Of a stretch of DNA of 64,000 bases, positions 1-8,376 are shown one piece after another. Source of the DNA: Flavobacterium quisquiliarum (GTDB lineage: Bacteria > Bacteroidota > Bacteroidia > Flavobacteriales > Flavobacteriaceae). The position numbers and the translations under genes were made by a program. Where the stretch lies: contig NZ_WWEM01000040.1 of the NCBI RefSeq assembly GCF_019308285.1, positions 167,040-231,039 on the forward strand, written 5' to 3'. Position 1 is the first letter of the stretch. Each line of letters begins with the position of its first letter. The notes below the pieces were generated by a model. The model searched no databases and was not told the DNA's origin. It worked only from the letters and a program-made list of their open reading frames with translations.

Positions 1-135
1 TCAAATGAAACCGGTCACGTGTACGGTGATGTTACCATATTTAATGGAAATGCACTAAGAACAACTTTTAACGAGAAAACAAACCAGATTGATGTTTCCT
101 TAAACGGAAAATCGGTTTACTTGAAAAAATTGTAA
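1..135 (+). CDS. C-terminal fragment of an unrecognised protein
   Basis: The frame is open from the first base of the window and stops at TAA at 133-135, giving the last 44 residues of a protein that starts outside the window. The tail (GDVTIFNGNALRTTFNEK, ending SVYLKKL) resembles the end of a small beta-rich secreted protein, but I do not recognise a family. A good intrinsic terminator follows within 20 bases, which supports this being a real gene end. Confidence 0.6.
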   Translation, partial: SNETGHVYGDVTIFNGNALRTTFNEKTNQIDVSLNGKSVYLKKL

Positions 136-152
136 TTTTTTTTCAGCCAACA

Positions 153-182
153 AAAAGCATCACAATATAGTGATGCTTTTTT
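153..182 (+). terminator. Intrinsic terminator after the truncated first gene
   Basis: An 11-bp perfect stem (AAAAGCATCAC / GTGATGCTTTT) with loop AATATA is followed by a run of T. It ends the partial gene at 1-135. It also overlaps the upstream ATG at 170 of the next frame, so that ATG is unlikely to be used. Confidence 0.8.
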
Positions 183-223
183 GGTTTATATTTGATCCTG
201 ATTTTCTAATAAAACCGTTTACA

Positions 224-607
224 ATGAAAAAAATTCTTTTTATCGCATTTTTGATCTCTCTAAAATCATTCTCACAAAGCAACAGATTTTCTGGAACTTG
301 GAGCAATGAGAATTGCAAAGACTGTAAAAAAGATTATATTTTCAAAATTACAATTGCTCAGTCAAATTATGCAATTGTCGGCACGGCAGAAATTACGAGT
401 GAACGCAAAGAATTAAATTCTGGGGTTTTGGATGTTACTGGATATGTATATCCAAATAATGACAAAGCACAGATTAAACTGAAAGACAAAGACGGAATTT
501 CATCAAGCGCAGTTTTAATGACAAATCAAAATGTTTTACAATTCACAAAACGCGGTGGCGCTGATTTGGTTCCTAAAGAAGTTATTTTGAATAAATTATA
601 CGAATAG
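224..607 (+). CDS. Small secreted protein of unknown function
   Basis: This is a 127-residue protein with a clear signal peptide (MKKILFIAFLISLKSFSQ), so it is exported from the cytoplasm. The mature part starts with a SGTW segment, carries a CKDC cysteine pair near residue 30, and is otherwise polar and probably beta-rich, reminiscent of small lipocalin-like or DUF2147-like secreted proteins. The family is not certain. I chose the ATG at 224 over an in-frame ATG at 170: the earlier one lies inside the preceding terminator hairpin and would put 18 residues before the signal peptide. The gene stands alone between a terminator and a long AT-rich spacer. Confidence 0.7.
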   Translation: MKKILFIAFLISLKSFSQSNRFSGTWSNENCKDCKKDYIFKITIAQSNYAIVGTAEITSERKELNSGVLDVTGYVYPNNDKAQIKLKDKDGISSSAVLMTNQNVLQFTKRGGADLVPKEVILNKLYE

Positions 608-1303
608 CACCTATTTTATGGTGTGTTCTTTTTGACCTATAATTTATATTATGTAAAATAGAAAATTTAAGATTTTACACACTCTTTCATATCGCTATAT
701 TTTAATATTCAACCGGTCTTATCATTCTACCTTCTAATTATCTTCCAAAATTCAATCTACGAGAATTCAATAATTGAAAATTTTATTTAAAAATTTTATT
801 TTATAGCATTCTCATAAAATCTCAATTTCAAATTTAATTGGCAGATTGTCTAACTGGCTTAAAAAAATGAAGATTTGGCACATCTATGAGAATCCAATAT
901 TTCAGAAAAATTAAAATAAATTCAGTTTTAAGCGATTCTCATAAATTTGATTTTCTTAAGTAGATTTATGAATATTCAGATAAAAAATGATTTTAAGCAA
1001 TTCTGAGAAATTTGGTTTCTAAAATTTACTTGATGAACCTATTAAATCAATTATTCAGAATCGCATATTTGAAAAATAATAAAATAAATTCCATTTTATT
1101 CAATTCTCATAATCGCATTCATTCAAATATTTTAGTGCAAATGATTTGAAGTTTTTTAATCCAAAAAAAACCTTTTAACGCCTTATTATCAGTAATTCTT
1201 AACATTTCTTTAAAATATACTAGATTCTCATCAAGATGCTTTCATTGTAAGAGTTTATTTTAGTATTTTTACATTAGATACTTTAAAATTTTATCAAAAA
1301 CGT
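608..1303. other. Long AT-rich intergenic region with degenerate repeats
   Basis: No convincing gene is present in these 696 bases. The region is very AT-rich and holds about four imperfect copies of a unit around ATTCTCATAAA (reported separately). A short promoter-like stretch lies just before the next gene, with TTG at 1245-1247 and TATTTTTA at 1264-1271. This is close to, but not a perfect match for, the Bacteroidota TTG/TAnnTTTG consensus. Confidence 0.6.
766..1125. repeat. Four degenerate copies of an ATTCTCATAAA-containing unit
   Basis: Similar stretches occur near 806-821 (GCATTCTCATAAAATC), 932-950 (GCGATTCTCATAAATTTGA), 991-1018 (AAGCAATTCTGAGAAATTT) and 1094-1112 (TTCAATTCTCATAA). 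Two of them are preceded by a shared AAAATAAATTC stretch (913-923 and 1080-1090). The copies are irregularly spaced and diverged. The low-complexity AT-rich context means part of the similarity could be chance. Confidence 0.4.
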
Positions 1304-3217
1304 ATGAATACAGTTGCTGAGCATATTGCTGATTTTTTGAAGGAATACAAACCTTTTGATAATTTAACTTTTCAGGAATTATCGGATATTGCTACCAATA
1401 TTCGTGTCATTAATTTAGAAAAACATGCGGTCTTATTTCAAAATAATGATCCACTTCATGATAGTTTTTATGTCGTAGCTTCTGGTGTAATCAATCTTAC
1501 AACAATTGCCGACGCTGAGGAAACTATTATAAACAAATGCCATGAGGGCGATATTTTTGGTTTACGTCCGTTTTTTGCCAAAAATAACTACATGATGACG
1601 GCTAAAGCACGCGAAGAAAGCATTATATATGCCATTCCAATCGCTGTTTTTAGACCTTTTGTGGCCAATAATTCAGATGTTTTAAACTTCTTGTTAGAGA
1701 GTTTTGCAGTCAATTCACGCCATACAAAAGACAGCGTAAGTTCTAACGGCAAGCTTATTTCTGATGTTGATTATATCGATCAGCAATCTGAAATGCAATA
1801 CATTCAATCGCTTAACTATAATAATTCGCCGCTAACTACTCAGGCCAGTCATATTGTAAAAGATGTGGCAATTTTGATGACTGAAGCAATGGTTGATAAT
1901 ATTATAATCTGTGAAAAAAATCACCCGATTGGTATTGTAACAAATGCCGATTTGTCTTCTAAAATTGCGACTGGACGTTACCCAATTACGGAAACTATAG
2001 ACAAAATTATGTCTTCTCCAGTTGTAACTGTTTTAGAAAACGTTTCTTTGGCAGAAGCACAATTATTGATGTTGAAACATAATGTAACTCACCTATGTGT
2101 TACAAAAGACGGTACTAGTAAATCTGTTGTAAAAGGAATTATTTCTGAGCACGATCTTATTGTAGCTCAAGCTAGTAACCCAGGAGTTTTAATTAAAGAA
2201 ATCAAGCGTTCTCAGCTTCCGAAAGATTTAAAACAAATTCGCGATCGCTTGTCTGATTTGATTCAGAATTCAATTCAGAAAAATATTCCGATTTCACATG
2301 TCAGCAATATTGCAAGCGAAATCAACCTGGCTATTATCAAACGTGCCGTAGAGCTTTCTATTTTAGATTTGGGCTCCCCTCCTGCACGTTTCGCATGGTT
2401 AAGCATTGGTAGTCAAGGGCGTAAGGAACAACTTTTGCTAACAGACCAAGATAGTATTTTGATTTTTGAAGATGTTACTCCTGAAAAATACAGAGAAGTA
2501 AAAGATTATTTCTTAAGATTAGCTAAAAGAACTACTTCTATCCTTGAAAAAGTGGGCTACGAATATTGTCCAAATGGACACATGGGAAGCAATATGCTTT
2601 GGTGTAAATCATTGAGTGACTGGACAAAACAATATAACAGCTGGATGAATACTCCAGGTGAAAACAGTAATGATTTGAGCAGTATTTTCTTTGACTATGA
2701 AATTGTTTTTGGTGAACCGAAAATTGAAGAAGCCATCGAAAATGTGATTTTCAAGAATGCTGTAAATAACACTTTGTTCTTTGATTTCTTAGGAAATGAT
2801 GCTTTAAAAAGAAATTCACCATTAAGTTTCTTCAAGAAATTCATTATCGAAGAAGAAGGTCCTCATAAAGGGAAATTTGATATTAAAACTCGTGCCTTAA
2901 TGCCTTTGATAGATGGCGCACGTTTATTAATTTTGAATGCAAATATAAAAGGAATACAAAACACCTATTTAAGATTCAAGCAGTTAGCAATAACAGATTC
3001 TAAAAATGCTGAAATTTATTTAAGCTGTGCTGAAGCTTTTCTAACACTTTCTAAATTTAGAACTGTTGAGGGTTTAAAAAATGACGACTCTGGTCAATAT
3101 ATTAATTTAAGAGAAATGTCTAAAACAGATAAAGAGAAATTAAAAAATGCTTTAGCCCCAATGAAAGATCTCGAGGAACTAATTAAGAGTAAATTTCAAT
3201 TGACACAATTCTCATAA
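1304..3217 (+). CDS. cNMP-binding / tandem CBS / DUF294 nucleotidyltransferase-like regulator
   Basis: This 637-residue cytoplasmic protein has the three-part build of the GlnD-like DUF294 family. An N-terminal cyclic-nucleotide-binding fold spans about residues 15-140, two CBS domains span about 185-290, and a nucleotidyltransferase-like domain carries GSQGRKEQ ... TDQD near residue 369-385. An all-helical DUF294 C-terminal domain follows. The family is thought to sense nucleotides and modify or regulate partners, but its substrate is unknown. It is followed after 3 bases by a DnaQ-like exonuclease gene, an arrangement also known in proteobacteria next to acetate genes. Here acs lies about 1.2 kb further on, facing the pair. 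The key GSxGR and DxD-type residues look intact. Confidence 0.88.
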   Translation: MNTVAEHIADFLKEYKPFDNLTFQELSDIATNIRVINLEKHAVLFQNNDPLHDSFYVVASGVINLTTIADAEETIINKCHEGDIFGLRPFFAKNNYMMTAKAREESIIYAIPIAVFRPFVANNSDVLNFLLESFAVNSRHTKDSVSSNGKLISDVDYIDQQSEMQYIQSLNYNNSPLTTQASHIVKDVAILMTEAMVDNIIICEKNHPIGIVTNADLSSKIATGRYPITETIDKIMSSPVVTVLENVSLAEAQLLMLKHNVTHLCVTKDGTSKSVVKGIISEHDLIVAQASNPGVLIKEIKRSQLPKDLKQIRDRLSDLIQNSIQKNIPISHVSNIASEINLAIIKRAVELSILDLGSPPARFAWLSIGSQGRKEQLLLTDQDSILIFEDVTPEKYREVKDYFLRLAKRTTSILEKVGYEYCPNGHMGSNMLWCKSLSDWTKQYNSWMNTPGENSNDLSSIFFDYEIVFGEPKIEEAIENVIFKNAVNNTLFFDFLGNDALKRNSPLSFFKKFIIEEEGPHKGKFDIKTRALMPLIDGARLLILNANIKGIQNTYLRFKQLAITDSKNAEIYLSCAEAFLTLSKFRTVEGLKNDDSGQYINLREMSKTDKEKLKNALAPMKDLEELIKSKFQLTQFS

Positions 3218-3220
3218 AAT

Positions 3221-3817
3221 ATGCTAGACTGGCTTAAAAATATTAATAAAGATTATCCAGAATTCTGGAAGGATTACTTAACAAAATTCGAATCTAGACC
3301 AAATAGGTTTGTTGTCTTATCAACAGAAACATCTGGTTTAAATCCGGATAAAGATGTCATATTGTCTCTTGGGGCATTTGCTGTTATTGATGATAGTATT
3401 GTTATAAAAGAAAGTTTTGAAACTGTTTTATTACAATATAAATATCTTCAAGACAACGGTCTTTCTAATGAATTTATCATTGAAAGTAAAATGATGAAAA
3501 TGCCAGAACCTGATGCGTTGGAAGCTTTTGTAAATTTTATTGGAAATTCAATTCTGGTCGGACATCATATTAATTTTGATGTCGAAATGTTGAACGCTGC
3601 TCTAGAGCGTTTAGATTGCGGTCGTTTGAAAAATGAAGCATTAGATGTTGATGTAATGTACAGAAAACTGACAGACATCAATGACAAACAGTTTTCTTTA
3701 GACGATTTATGCGAAATTTATAAAATCCCTAAAAGTGACCGAAATTCTTCTTCTGAAGATGCTTACAGAATTGGGCTCTTATTTTTAAAACTAAAATCTA
3801 GATTAGGAATTAAGTAA
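3221..3817 (+). CDS. DnaQ-like 3'-5' exonuclease-family protein with altered active site
   Basis: This 198-residue protein has the DEDDh exonuclease fold of the DNA polymerase III epsilon type. Motif I reads LSTETSGLN where the family normally has D-x-E-T-T-G, so the first metal-binding Asp is Ser. Motif II (VGHHINFDVEML) keeps its Asp. Motif III (RNSSSEDAYRIG) keeps the final Asp, but an Asn appears where the catalytic His is expected. It may therefore be a weak or inactive nuclease, or a nucleotide-binding partner. It starts 3 bases after the cNMP/CBS/DUF294 gene, so the two are almost certainly co-transcribed and probably work together. A terminator follows at 3853. Confidence 0.8.
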   Translation: MLDWLKNINKDYPEFWKDYLTKFESRPNRFVVLSTETSGLNPDKDVILSLGAFAVIDDSIVIKESFETVLLQYKYLQDNGLSNEFIIESKMMKMPEPDALEAFVNFIGNSILVGHHINFDVEMLNAALERLDCGRLKNEALDVDVMYRKLTDINDKQFSLDDLCEIYKIPKSDRNSSSEDAYRIGLLFLKLKSRLGIK

Positions 3818-3852
3818 AATCTTTGAAATTCCAATCAATATAGTAAACAAGA

Positions 3853-3883
3853 AAAGCCTCTTAATTATTAAGAGGCTTTTTAT
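3853..3883 (+). terminator. Intrinsic terminator after the exonuclease gene
   Basis: The stem AAAAGCCTCTTAA / TTAAGAGGCTTTT (the last bases run into the T tract) closes the two-gene operon. The stem is nearly the same as that of the terminator at 4389-4422, on the other side of the next small gene. Confidence 0.85.
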
Positions 3884-3980
3884 TGAATAAAAAACATATT
3901 CTATTACTTTTATAGCTTCGAAAGAATCATTTTTTTTCTATTCTGCATAGATTTGTAATCCTATTTTAAATTATAAATTC

Positions 3981-4373
3981 ATGAAAAAGTTATTATTTAT
4001 ACTATCCCTATTTCTTTTTGCTTCAACAATTTTTGCGCAAAATCAAGATCCATCATCAAAACGCATTTTGGGAAACTGGTATTCTAATACAAACCGAAGT
4101 GTAAAATGGACTTTCACTCAAGATGGAAAAGCTTATAATTACAACAATGACATAATGAAGGTAATGTATAAATACAGTATTTCACACAGCTGTCAAAATT
4201 ATTCAGACGATAATAAAGAATTTATAACTTTAAGAGACAAAGACGGTGATGAATACTGTTTTAAAATAAATGGAATAAACGAAAATAATAATGGTATTTT
4301 ATCACTCATTAACTTAAGCAATATGCAACCTCTTATTTTTGTTAAAGATGTCAATCTAAAAACTGTACAGTAA
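3981..4373 (+). CDS. Secreted lipocalin-like small protein
   Basis: This 130-residue protein has a signal peptide cleaved after about residue 19 (FLFASTIFAQ). The mature start, KRILGNWYSN, with WTFTQDGKAY shortly after, matches the pattern of Bacteroidota lipocalin-like domains: a G-x-W strand followed by short beta strands. Two cysteines (in HSCQNY and EYCFKI) could form a disulfide. The ligand is unknown. It is a single-gene unit between two near-identical terminators and does not look linked in function to its neighbours. Confidence 0.65.
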   Translation: MKKLLFILSLFLFASTIFAQNQDPSSKRILGNWYSNTNRSVKWTFTQDGKAYNYNNDIMKVMYKYSISHSCQNYSDDNKEFITLRDKDGDEYCFKINGINENNNGILSLINLSNMQPLIFVKDVNLKTVQ

Positions 4374-4388
4374 TAAACATTAAAAACG

Positions 4389-4422
4389 AAAAAGCCTCTT
4401 AAGTAATTAAGAGGCTTTTTTT
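4389..4422. terminator. Bidirectional terminator between the lipocalin-like gene and acs
   Basis: The hairpin AAAAAGCCTCTTAA / TTAAGAGGCTTTTT sits between the converging genes ending at 4373 and 4438. It has A/T runs on both sides, so it can serve both strands. Confidence 0.8.
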
Positions 4423-4437
4423 CAGTATTATTTTTAA

Positions 4438-6348
4438 TTAAGAAATTCTTTCTTTCATAATTTGTTCTACAACTTCTGGATTCAATAAAGTTGAAGTATC
4501 TCCAAAGTTAGAGAAATCTCCTTCAGCTATTTTACGTAAAATTCTACGCATAATTTTTCCAGAACGAGTTTTTGGCAGACCAGAAACAAACTGAATTTTA
4601 TCTAGTTTTGCAATCGGTCCAATGTGATCTGCAATATATTGGTTAATCTCTTTAGATAGATTCTCTTTATTTCTAACTTCTCCAGTTTCTTTCAAAATAA
4701 CATATCCATAAAGTGCATTTCCTTTAATATCATGAGGGAATCCAACAATTGCAGATTCAGCTACAGCTGGATGTTCATTGATTGCATCTTCAATTGGAGC
4801 GGTTCCTAGGTTGTGTCCAGAAACAATTACAACATCATCTACTCTACCTGTAATTCTGTAGTAACCAACTTCATCTCTTAAAGCTCCGTCACCTGTAAAG
4901 TATTTTCCAGGGAAAGCAGAGAAATAAGTTTCTTTATAACGATCGTGATTACCCCAAATTGTTCTAGCGATTCCAGGCCAAGGAAATTTAATACACAAAC
5001 TTCCAACTACTTGATTACCTTCAATTTCATTACGTTTTTCATCCATTAAAACAGGTTGAATTCCAGGCAATGGCAATGTAGCGTAAGTAGGTTTTGTAGG
5101 CGTAACAAAAGCAATAGGAGAAATCATAATTCCACCTGTTTCTGTCTGCCACCAAGTATCTACAACTGGACATCTCTTATCTCCAACGTGGTCATTAAAC
5201 CAGTGCCAAGCTTCTTCGTTGATTGGTTCTCCAACAGATCCAATAACTTTAAGCGATTTTAGAGGATATTTTTGAATATAATCTAAACTCTCTTTTGCTA
5301 AAGAACGAATTGCCGTCGGTGCTGTATAAAATTGTGTGATTTTATGTTTTTCGATAATATCCCAGAAACGGCTGAAATCTGGATAAGATGGAACTCCTTC
5401 AAAAATTACAGTAGTAGCACCATTTAATAACGGGCCATAAAGAATATAAGAATGTCCTGTAATCCATCCGATATCTGCTGTACACCAGAAAATATCATTT
5501 TCTTCGTAACTGAAAACATTTTTAAAAGTATAAGCTGTGTACACCATGTAACCAGCGGTAGTATGTACCATTCCTTTTGGCTTTCCTGTAGATCCTGAAG
5601 TATATAAGATAAACAATGGATCTTCAGCATCCATAATTTCAGCAACACTGTTATCAAGAGCTGCGTCTAATAATGGCTGTAACCAAATATCGCGGCCTTC
5701 TTTCATTTTTACATCAGTATTAGTTCTTTTAGCCACTAAAACTTTTGTTACAGATGGACAAGTCTCTAAAGCTTCATCAACAATTCCTTTTAAATCAATT
5801 GTTTTGTTACCTCTATACCCACCATCTGAAGTAATTACCATTTTACATTCGCAGTCAATAATTCTGGCTGAAACTGCAGAAGCAGAAAATCCAGCAAAAA
5901 CAACTGAATGTATAGCTCCAATTCTTGCACAGGCTAACACAGAAACTGCTAACTCAGGAATCATTGGTAAATAAATACAAACTCTGTCTCCTTTACGAAC
6001 ACCTTGCTCGCGAAGAACGTTTGCCATTTTTGATACTCTTTCGTATAATTCGTTATACGTTATATGTAAAGCTTCTTCAGAAGGATCATTTGGTTCAAAA
6101 ATAATAGCCGTTTTATCTCCTCTTTTGCTTAAATGTCTGTCGATACAGTTTTTGGTAATGTTAACTTTAGCTTCTGTAAACCATTTTACTTCAGCTTCAG
6201 CCATATTAAAATCAACTACTTTTTCCCATTGCTGGTACCATGTGAAGTTTTCTTCTGCTATTTTTCCCCAAAATTTTCTTGGCTCTCTTATTGACTTATT
6301 GTAATGCTTGAAATATTGTTCTAAATTTTCAATTTTGTAATAGCTCAT
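4438..6348 (-). CDS. acs: Acetyl-CoA synthetase (AMP-forming)
   Basis: This 636-residue enzyme activates acetate with ATP to acetyl-AMP and then acetyl-CoA in the cytosol. The adenylate-forming signature YTSGSTGKPKG is present, as are TWWQTETGG, which lines the acetate/AMP pocket, and the C-terminal PKTRSGKIMRR motif. The Lys in that last motif (about residue 598) is the catalytic lysine whose acetylation switches the enzyme off in characterised homologues. Length is normal for the family (about 630-650). It is monocistronic, has a 495-bp spacer upstream and converges on the DUF294/exonuclease unit. No symporter gene (actP) is next to it. Confidence 0.97.
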   Translation of the reverse strand: MSYYKIENLEQYFKHYNKSIREPRKFWGKIAEENFTWYQQWEKVVDFNMAEAEVKWFTEAKVNITKNCIDRHLSKRGDKTAIIFEPNDPSEEALHITYNELYERVSKMANVLREQGVRKGDRVCIYLPMIPELAVSVLACARIGAIHSVVFAGFSASAVSARIIDCECKMVITSDGGYRGNKTIDLKGIVDEALETCPSVTKVLVAKRTNTDVKMKEGRDIWLQPLLDAALDNSVAEIMDAEDPLFILYTSGSTGKPKGMVHTTAGYMVYTAYTFKNVFSYEENDIFWCTADIGWITGHSYILYGPLLNGATTVIFEGVPSYPDFSRFWDIIEKHKITQFYTAPTAIRSLAKESLDYIQKYPLKSLKVIGSVGEPINEEAWHWFNDHVGDKRCPVVDTWWQTETGGIMISPIAFVTPTKPTYATLPLPGIQPVLMDEKRNEIEGNQVVGSLCIKFPWPGIARTIWGNHDRYKETYFSAFPGKYFTGDGALRDEVGYYRITGRVDDVVIVSGHNLGTAPIEDAINEHPAVAESAIVGFPHDIKGNALYGYVILKETGEVRNKENLSKEINQYIADHIGPIAKLDKIQFVSGLPKTRSGKIMRRILRKIAEGDFSNFGDTSTLLNPEVVEQIMKERIS

Positions 6349-6510
6349 CTTTGTTGTTGAATTTTTTTATAAATGTATTAAATCTGAATGTATTCTTAAA
6401 ACAATTTAATTCATAAATTTTACCAAAAAAAAACATTTCTTTAATAAAATATGACAATTATTTGCATTTGAATTAAAATTTTACTTTTTAAACCAAAATA
6501 GAAAGGCAAA

Positions 6511-6546
6511 AAAGGCATAATAAATAGATATTACGCCTTTTTTAAT
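6511..6546. terminator. Terminator-like hairpin with T runs on both strands
   Basis: AAAGGC-A-TAATA pairs with TATTACGCCTTT (one non-canonical position). It is flanked by A and T runs, so it can end transcripts from either side. It lies about 300 bases beyond ilvC and may act as a backstop terminator. Confidence 0.55.
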
Positions 6547-6689
6547 TTAACAAATTTCAATAACAATTAATCTTGTAAACTGCTTTACAATACTTTTCTC
6601 TACTTTGAAAATAGCAGCATCATTATTAATTAAAACAGAAATTTCAACAAGTACATTTTTTCAAATATACCCCAATATAAGGGATTAGC

Positions 6690-6723
6690 TTCACTTAACT
6701 CACTCTCACGGCAGTTAAGTGAA
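6690..6723. repeat. Perfect 11-bp inverted repeat of unknown role
   Basis: TTCACTTAACT (6690-6700) and AGTTAAGTGAA (6713-6723) are exact inverse complements separated by a 12-base GC-richer loop (CACTCTCACGGC). No T run follows, so it is not a standard terminator. It could be an RNA hairpin in the ilv 3' region or a protein-binding palindrome. Confidence 0.55.
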
Positions 6724-6802
6724 TGCAATATGCATCTATATCTATTCTCTTTAATAAGTGCTTACTAATTCAAAATATTACAAATCATTGATACAGTGCA
6801 AA

Positions 6803-6827
6803 TCCCGCAAAATCCGATTCTGCGGGA
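6803..6827 (-). terminator. Hairpin at the end of the ilv operon
   Basis: TCCCGCA / TGCGGGA form a GC-rich 7-bp stem 17 bases beyond the ilvC stop. Only a short TTT follows on the minus strand, so it is a modest terminator or a 3'-end stabilising hairpin. Confidence 0.5.
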
Positions 6828-6843
6828 ATTCCCAATTTTTTAA

Positions 6844-8313
6844 TTATCCAATTTTCTTCATTGCTGTCATAGATTCTCTCAACCAAGCTCCTACTTCTTC
6901 AATAGGATGCTGGCGGATTTCTCTATTTACAGCAATTAATACTGCGTTATCAACGGCATTTGAAGTTGAAAACGGTTTTCCGATGATATTAGTATCTACT
7001 TTTTTCATGAATTCAGTCAATAATGGCTTGCATGCATGATCAAACAAATAACATCCGTATTCTGCAGTATCAGAAATTACACGGTTCATTTCAAATAATT
7101 TCTTTCTCGCAATTGTATTTGCAATTAATGGTAATTCGTGTAATGACTCATAGTAAGCAGATTCTTCGATGATACCAGCTTCTGTCATAGTTTCGAAAGC
7201 CAATTCAACACCAGCTTTTACCATTGCAATCATTAATACTCCATTGTCAAAATATTCTTGCTCAGAAATTGGAGCTTCTTGTGGAGCTGTTTTTTCGAAG
7301 TTAGTTTCTCCTGTTGCAGCTCTCCATTTTAATAAGTTAACATCATCATTAGCCCAGTCAATCATCATAGTTCTAGAGAATTCTCCAGAAATGATATCGT
7401 CTTGATGTTTTTGGAATAATGGACGCATGATGTCTTTTAATTCTTCAGCTAATTCGTAAGCTTCAATTTTTGAAGGATTGTTTAAACGATCCATCATATT
7501 TGTAATACCACCGTGTTTCAAAGCTTCAGTAATAGTTTCCCATCCGTACTGAATTAATTTTGAAGCATAAGCAGCATCAATTCCTTTTTCAATCATTTTA
7601 TCGAAACATAAAATAGATCCTGTTTGCAACAATCCACAAAGAATAGTTTGCTCACCCATTAAATCTGATTTTACTTCAGCTACGAAAGATGATCTTAGAA
7701 CCCCTGCTCTGTGACCTCCAGTTGCTACAGCATAAGCTTTTGCTTGATCTAAACCTACTCCGTTTGGATCGTTTTCTGGGTGAACAGCGATAAGTGTTGG
7801 AACTCCAAATCCTCTCTTATACTCTTCGCGTACCTCAGAACCAGGACATTTAGGAGCACACATAATTACAGTGATGTCTTTACGAATCTGCATTCCTTCT
7901 TCTACAATGTTGAAACCGTGAGAATAAGATAAAGTAGAATCTTTTTTCATTAATGGCATAATAGCAGTTACCACAGCTGTATGTTGTTTATCTGGTGTAA
8001 GATTACAAACTAAGTCTGCAGTTGGAATCAATTCTTCATAAGTTCCTACATTGAAACCATTTTCAGTCGCATTTTTATAAGAAGCTCTTTTTTCAGCTAT
8101 TGCATCTGCACGTAATGCATAAGAAATATCCAAACCAGAATCTCTCATATTTAATCCTTGATTCAAACCTTGTGCTCCACAACCCACAATTACAACTTTT
8201 TTTCCAGCTAATGCTGCAATTCCGTCTGCAAATTCTGATTGCTCCATAAATTCGCAAACCCCTAATTGTTCTAATTGTAATCTAAGTGGTAATGTATTGA
8301 AATAATTTGCCAT
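6844..8313 (-). CDS. ilvC: Ketol-acid reductoisomerase (class II)
   Basis: This 489-residue enzyme converts acetolactate or acetohydroxybutyrate to the dihydroxy acids using NADPH and Mg2+, the second step shared by valine and isoleucine synthesis. The Rossmann motif VVIVGCGAQGLNQGLN is near residues 39-54, and the cofactor/metal region APKCPGSEVREEY is intact. The length and the duplicated C-terminal helical domain show it is the long, enterobacterial-type class II enzyme (about 490 residues) rather than the short class I form (about 330). It is the last gene of ilvDBNC, with 63 bases between it and ilvN. Confidence 0.97.
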   Translation of the reverse strand: MANYFNTLPLRLQLEQLGVCEFMEQSEFADGIAALAGKKVVIVGCGAQGLNQGLNMRDSGLDISYALRADAIAEKRASYKNATENGFNVGTYEELIPTADLVCNLTPDKQHTAVVTAIMPLMKKDSTLSYSHGFNIVEEGMQIRKDITVIMCAPKCPGSEVREEYKRGFGVPTLIAVHPENDPNGVGLDQAKAYAVATGGHRAGVLRSSFVAEVKSDLMGEQTILCGLLQTGSILCFDKMIEKGIDAAYASKLIQYGWETITEALKHGGITNMMDRLNNPSKIEAYELAEELKDIMRPLFQKHQDDIISGEFSRTMMIDWANDDVNLLKWRAATGETNFEKTAPQEAPISEQEYFDNGVLMIAMVKAGVELAFETMTEAGIIEESAYYESLHELPLIANTIARKKLFEMNRVISDTAEYGCYLFDHACKPLLTEFMKKVDTNIIGKPFSTSNAVDNAVLIAVNREIRQHPIEEVGAWLRESMTAMKKIG

Positions 8314-8376
8314 TTTTGTTTTAATATTTAATGAAATGAAATTTTATAATTGATTAATTTATAGTTAATAATAATT

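Larger units (their letters stand above)
6349..6843. other. Spacer between acs and ilvC
   Basis: This 495-bp region holds the acs promoter (not clearly visible), a hairpin at 6511-6546, a perfect inverted repeat at 6690-6723, and the hairpin that ends ilvC at 6803-6827. I see no convincing gene. Confidence 0.6.

Noticed and set aside
170..223. ATG at 170 as start of the first complete gene
   Set aside because: It lies within the terminator hairpin of the previous gene and places 18 residues ahead of a clear signal peptide.
608..640. Terminator after the secreted protein at 224-607
   Set aside because: CACC ... TGGTG gives only a 4-5 bp stem with a mismatch. It is too weak to call.
6549..6670. 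Minus-strand open stretch of about 35 codons (reads VLVEISVLINNDAA and so on)
   Set aside because: It has no start codon in frame after the preceding stop and no ribosome-binding context, so I take it as chance or a remnant.
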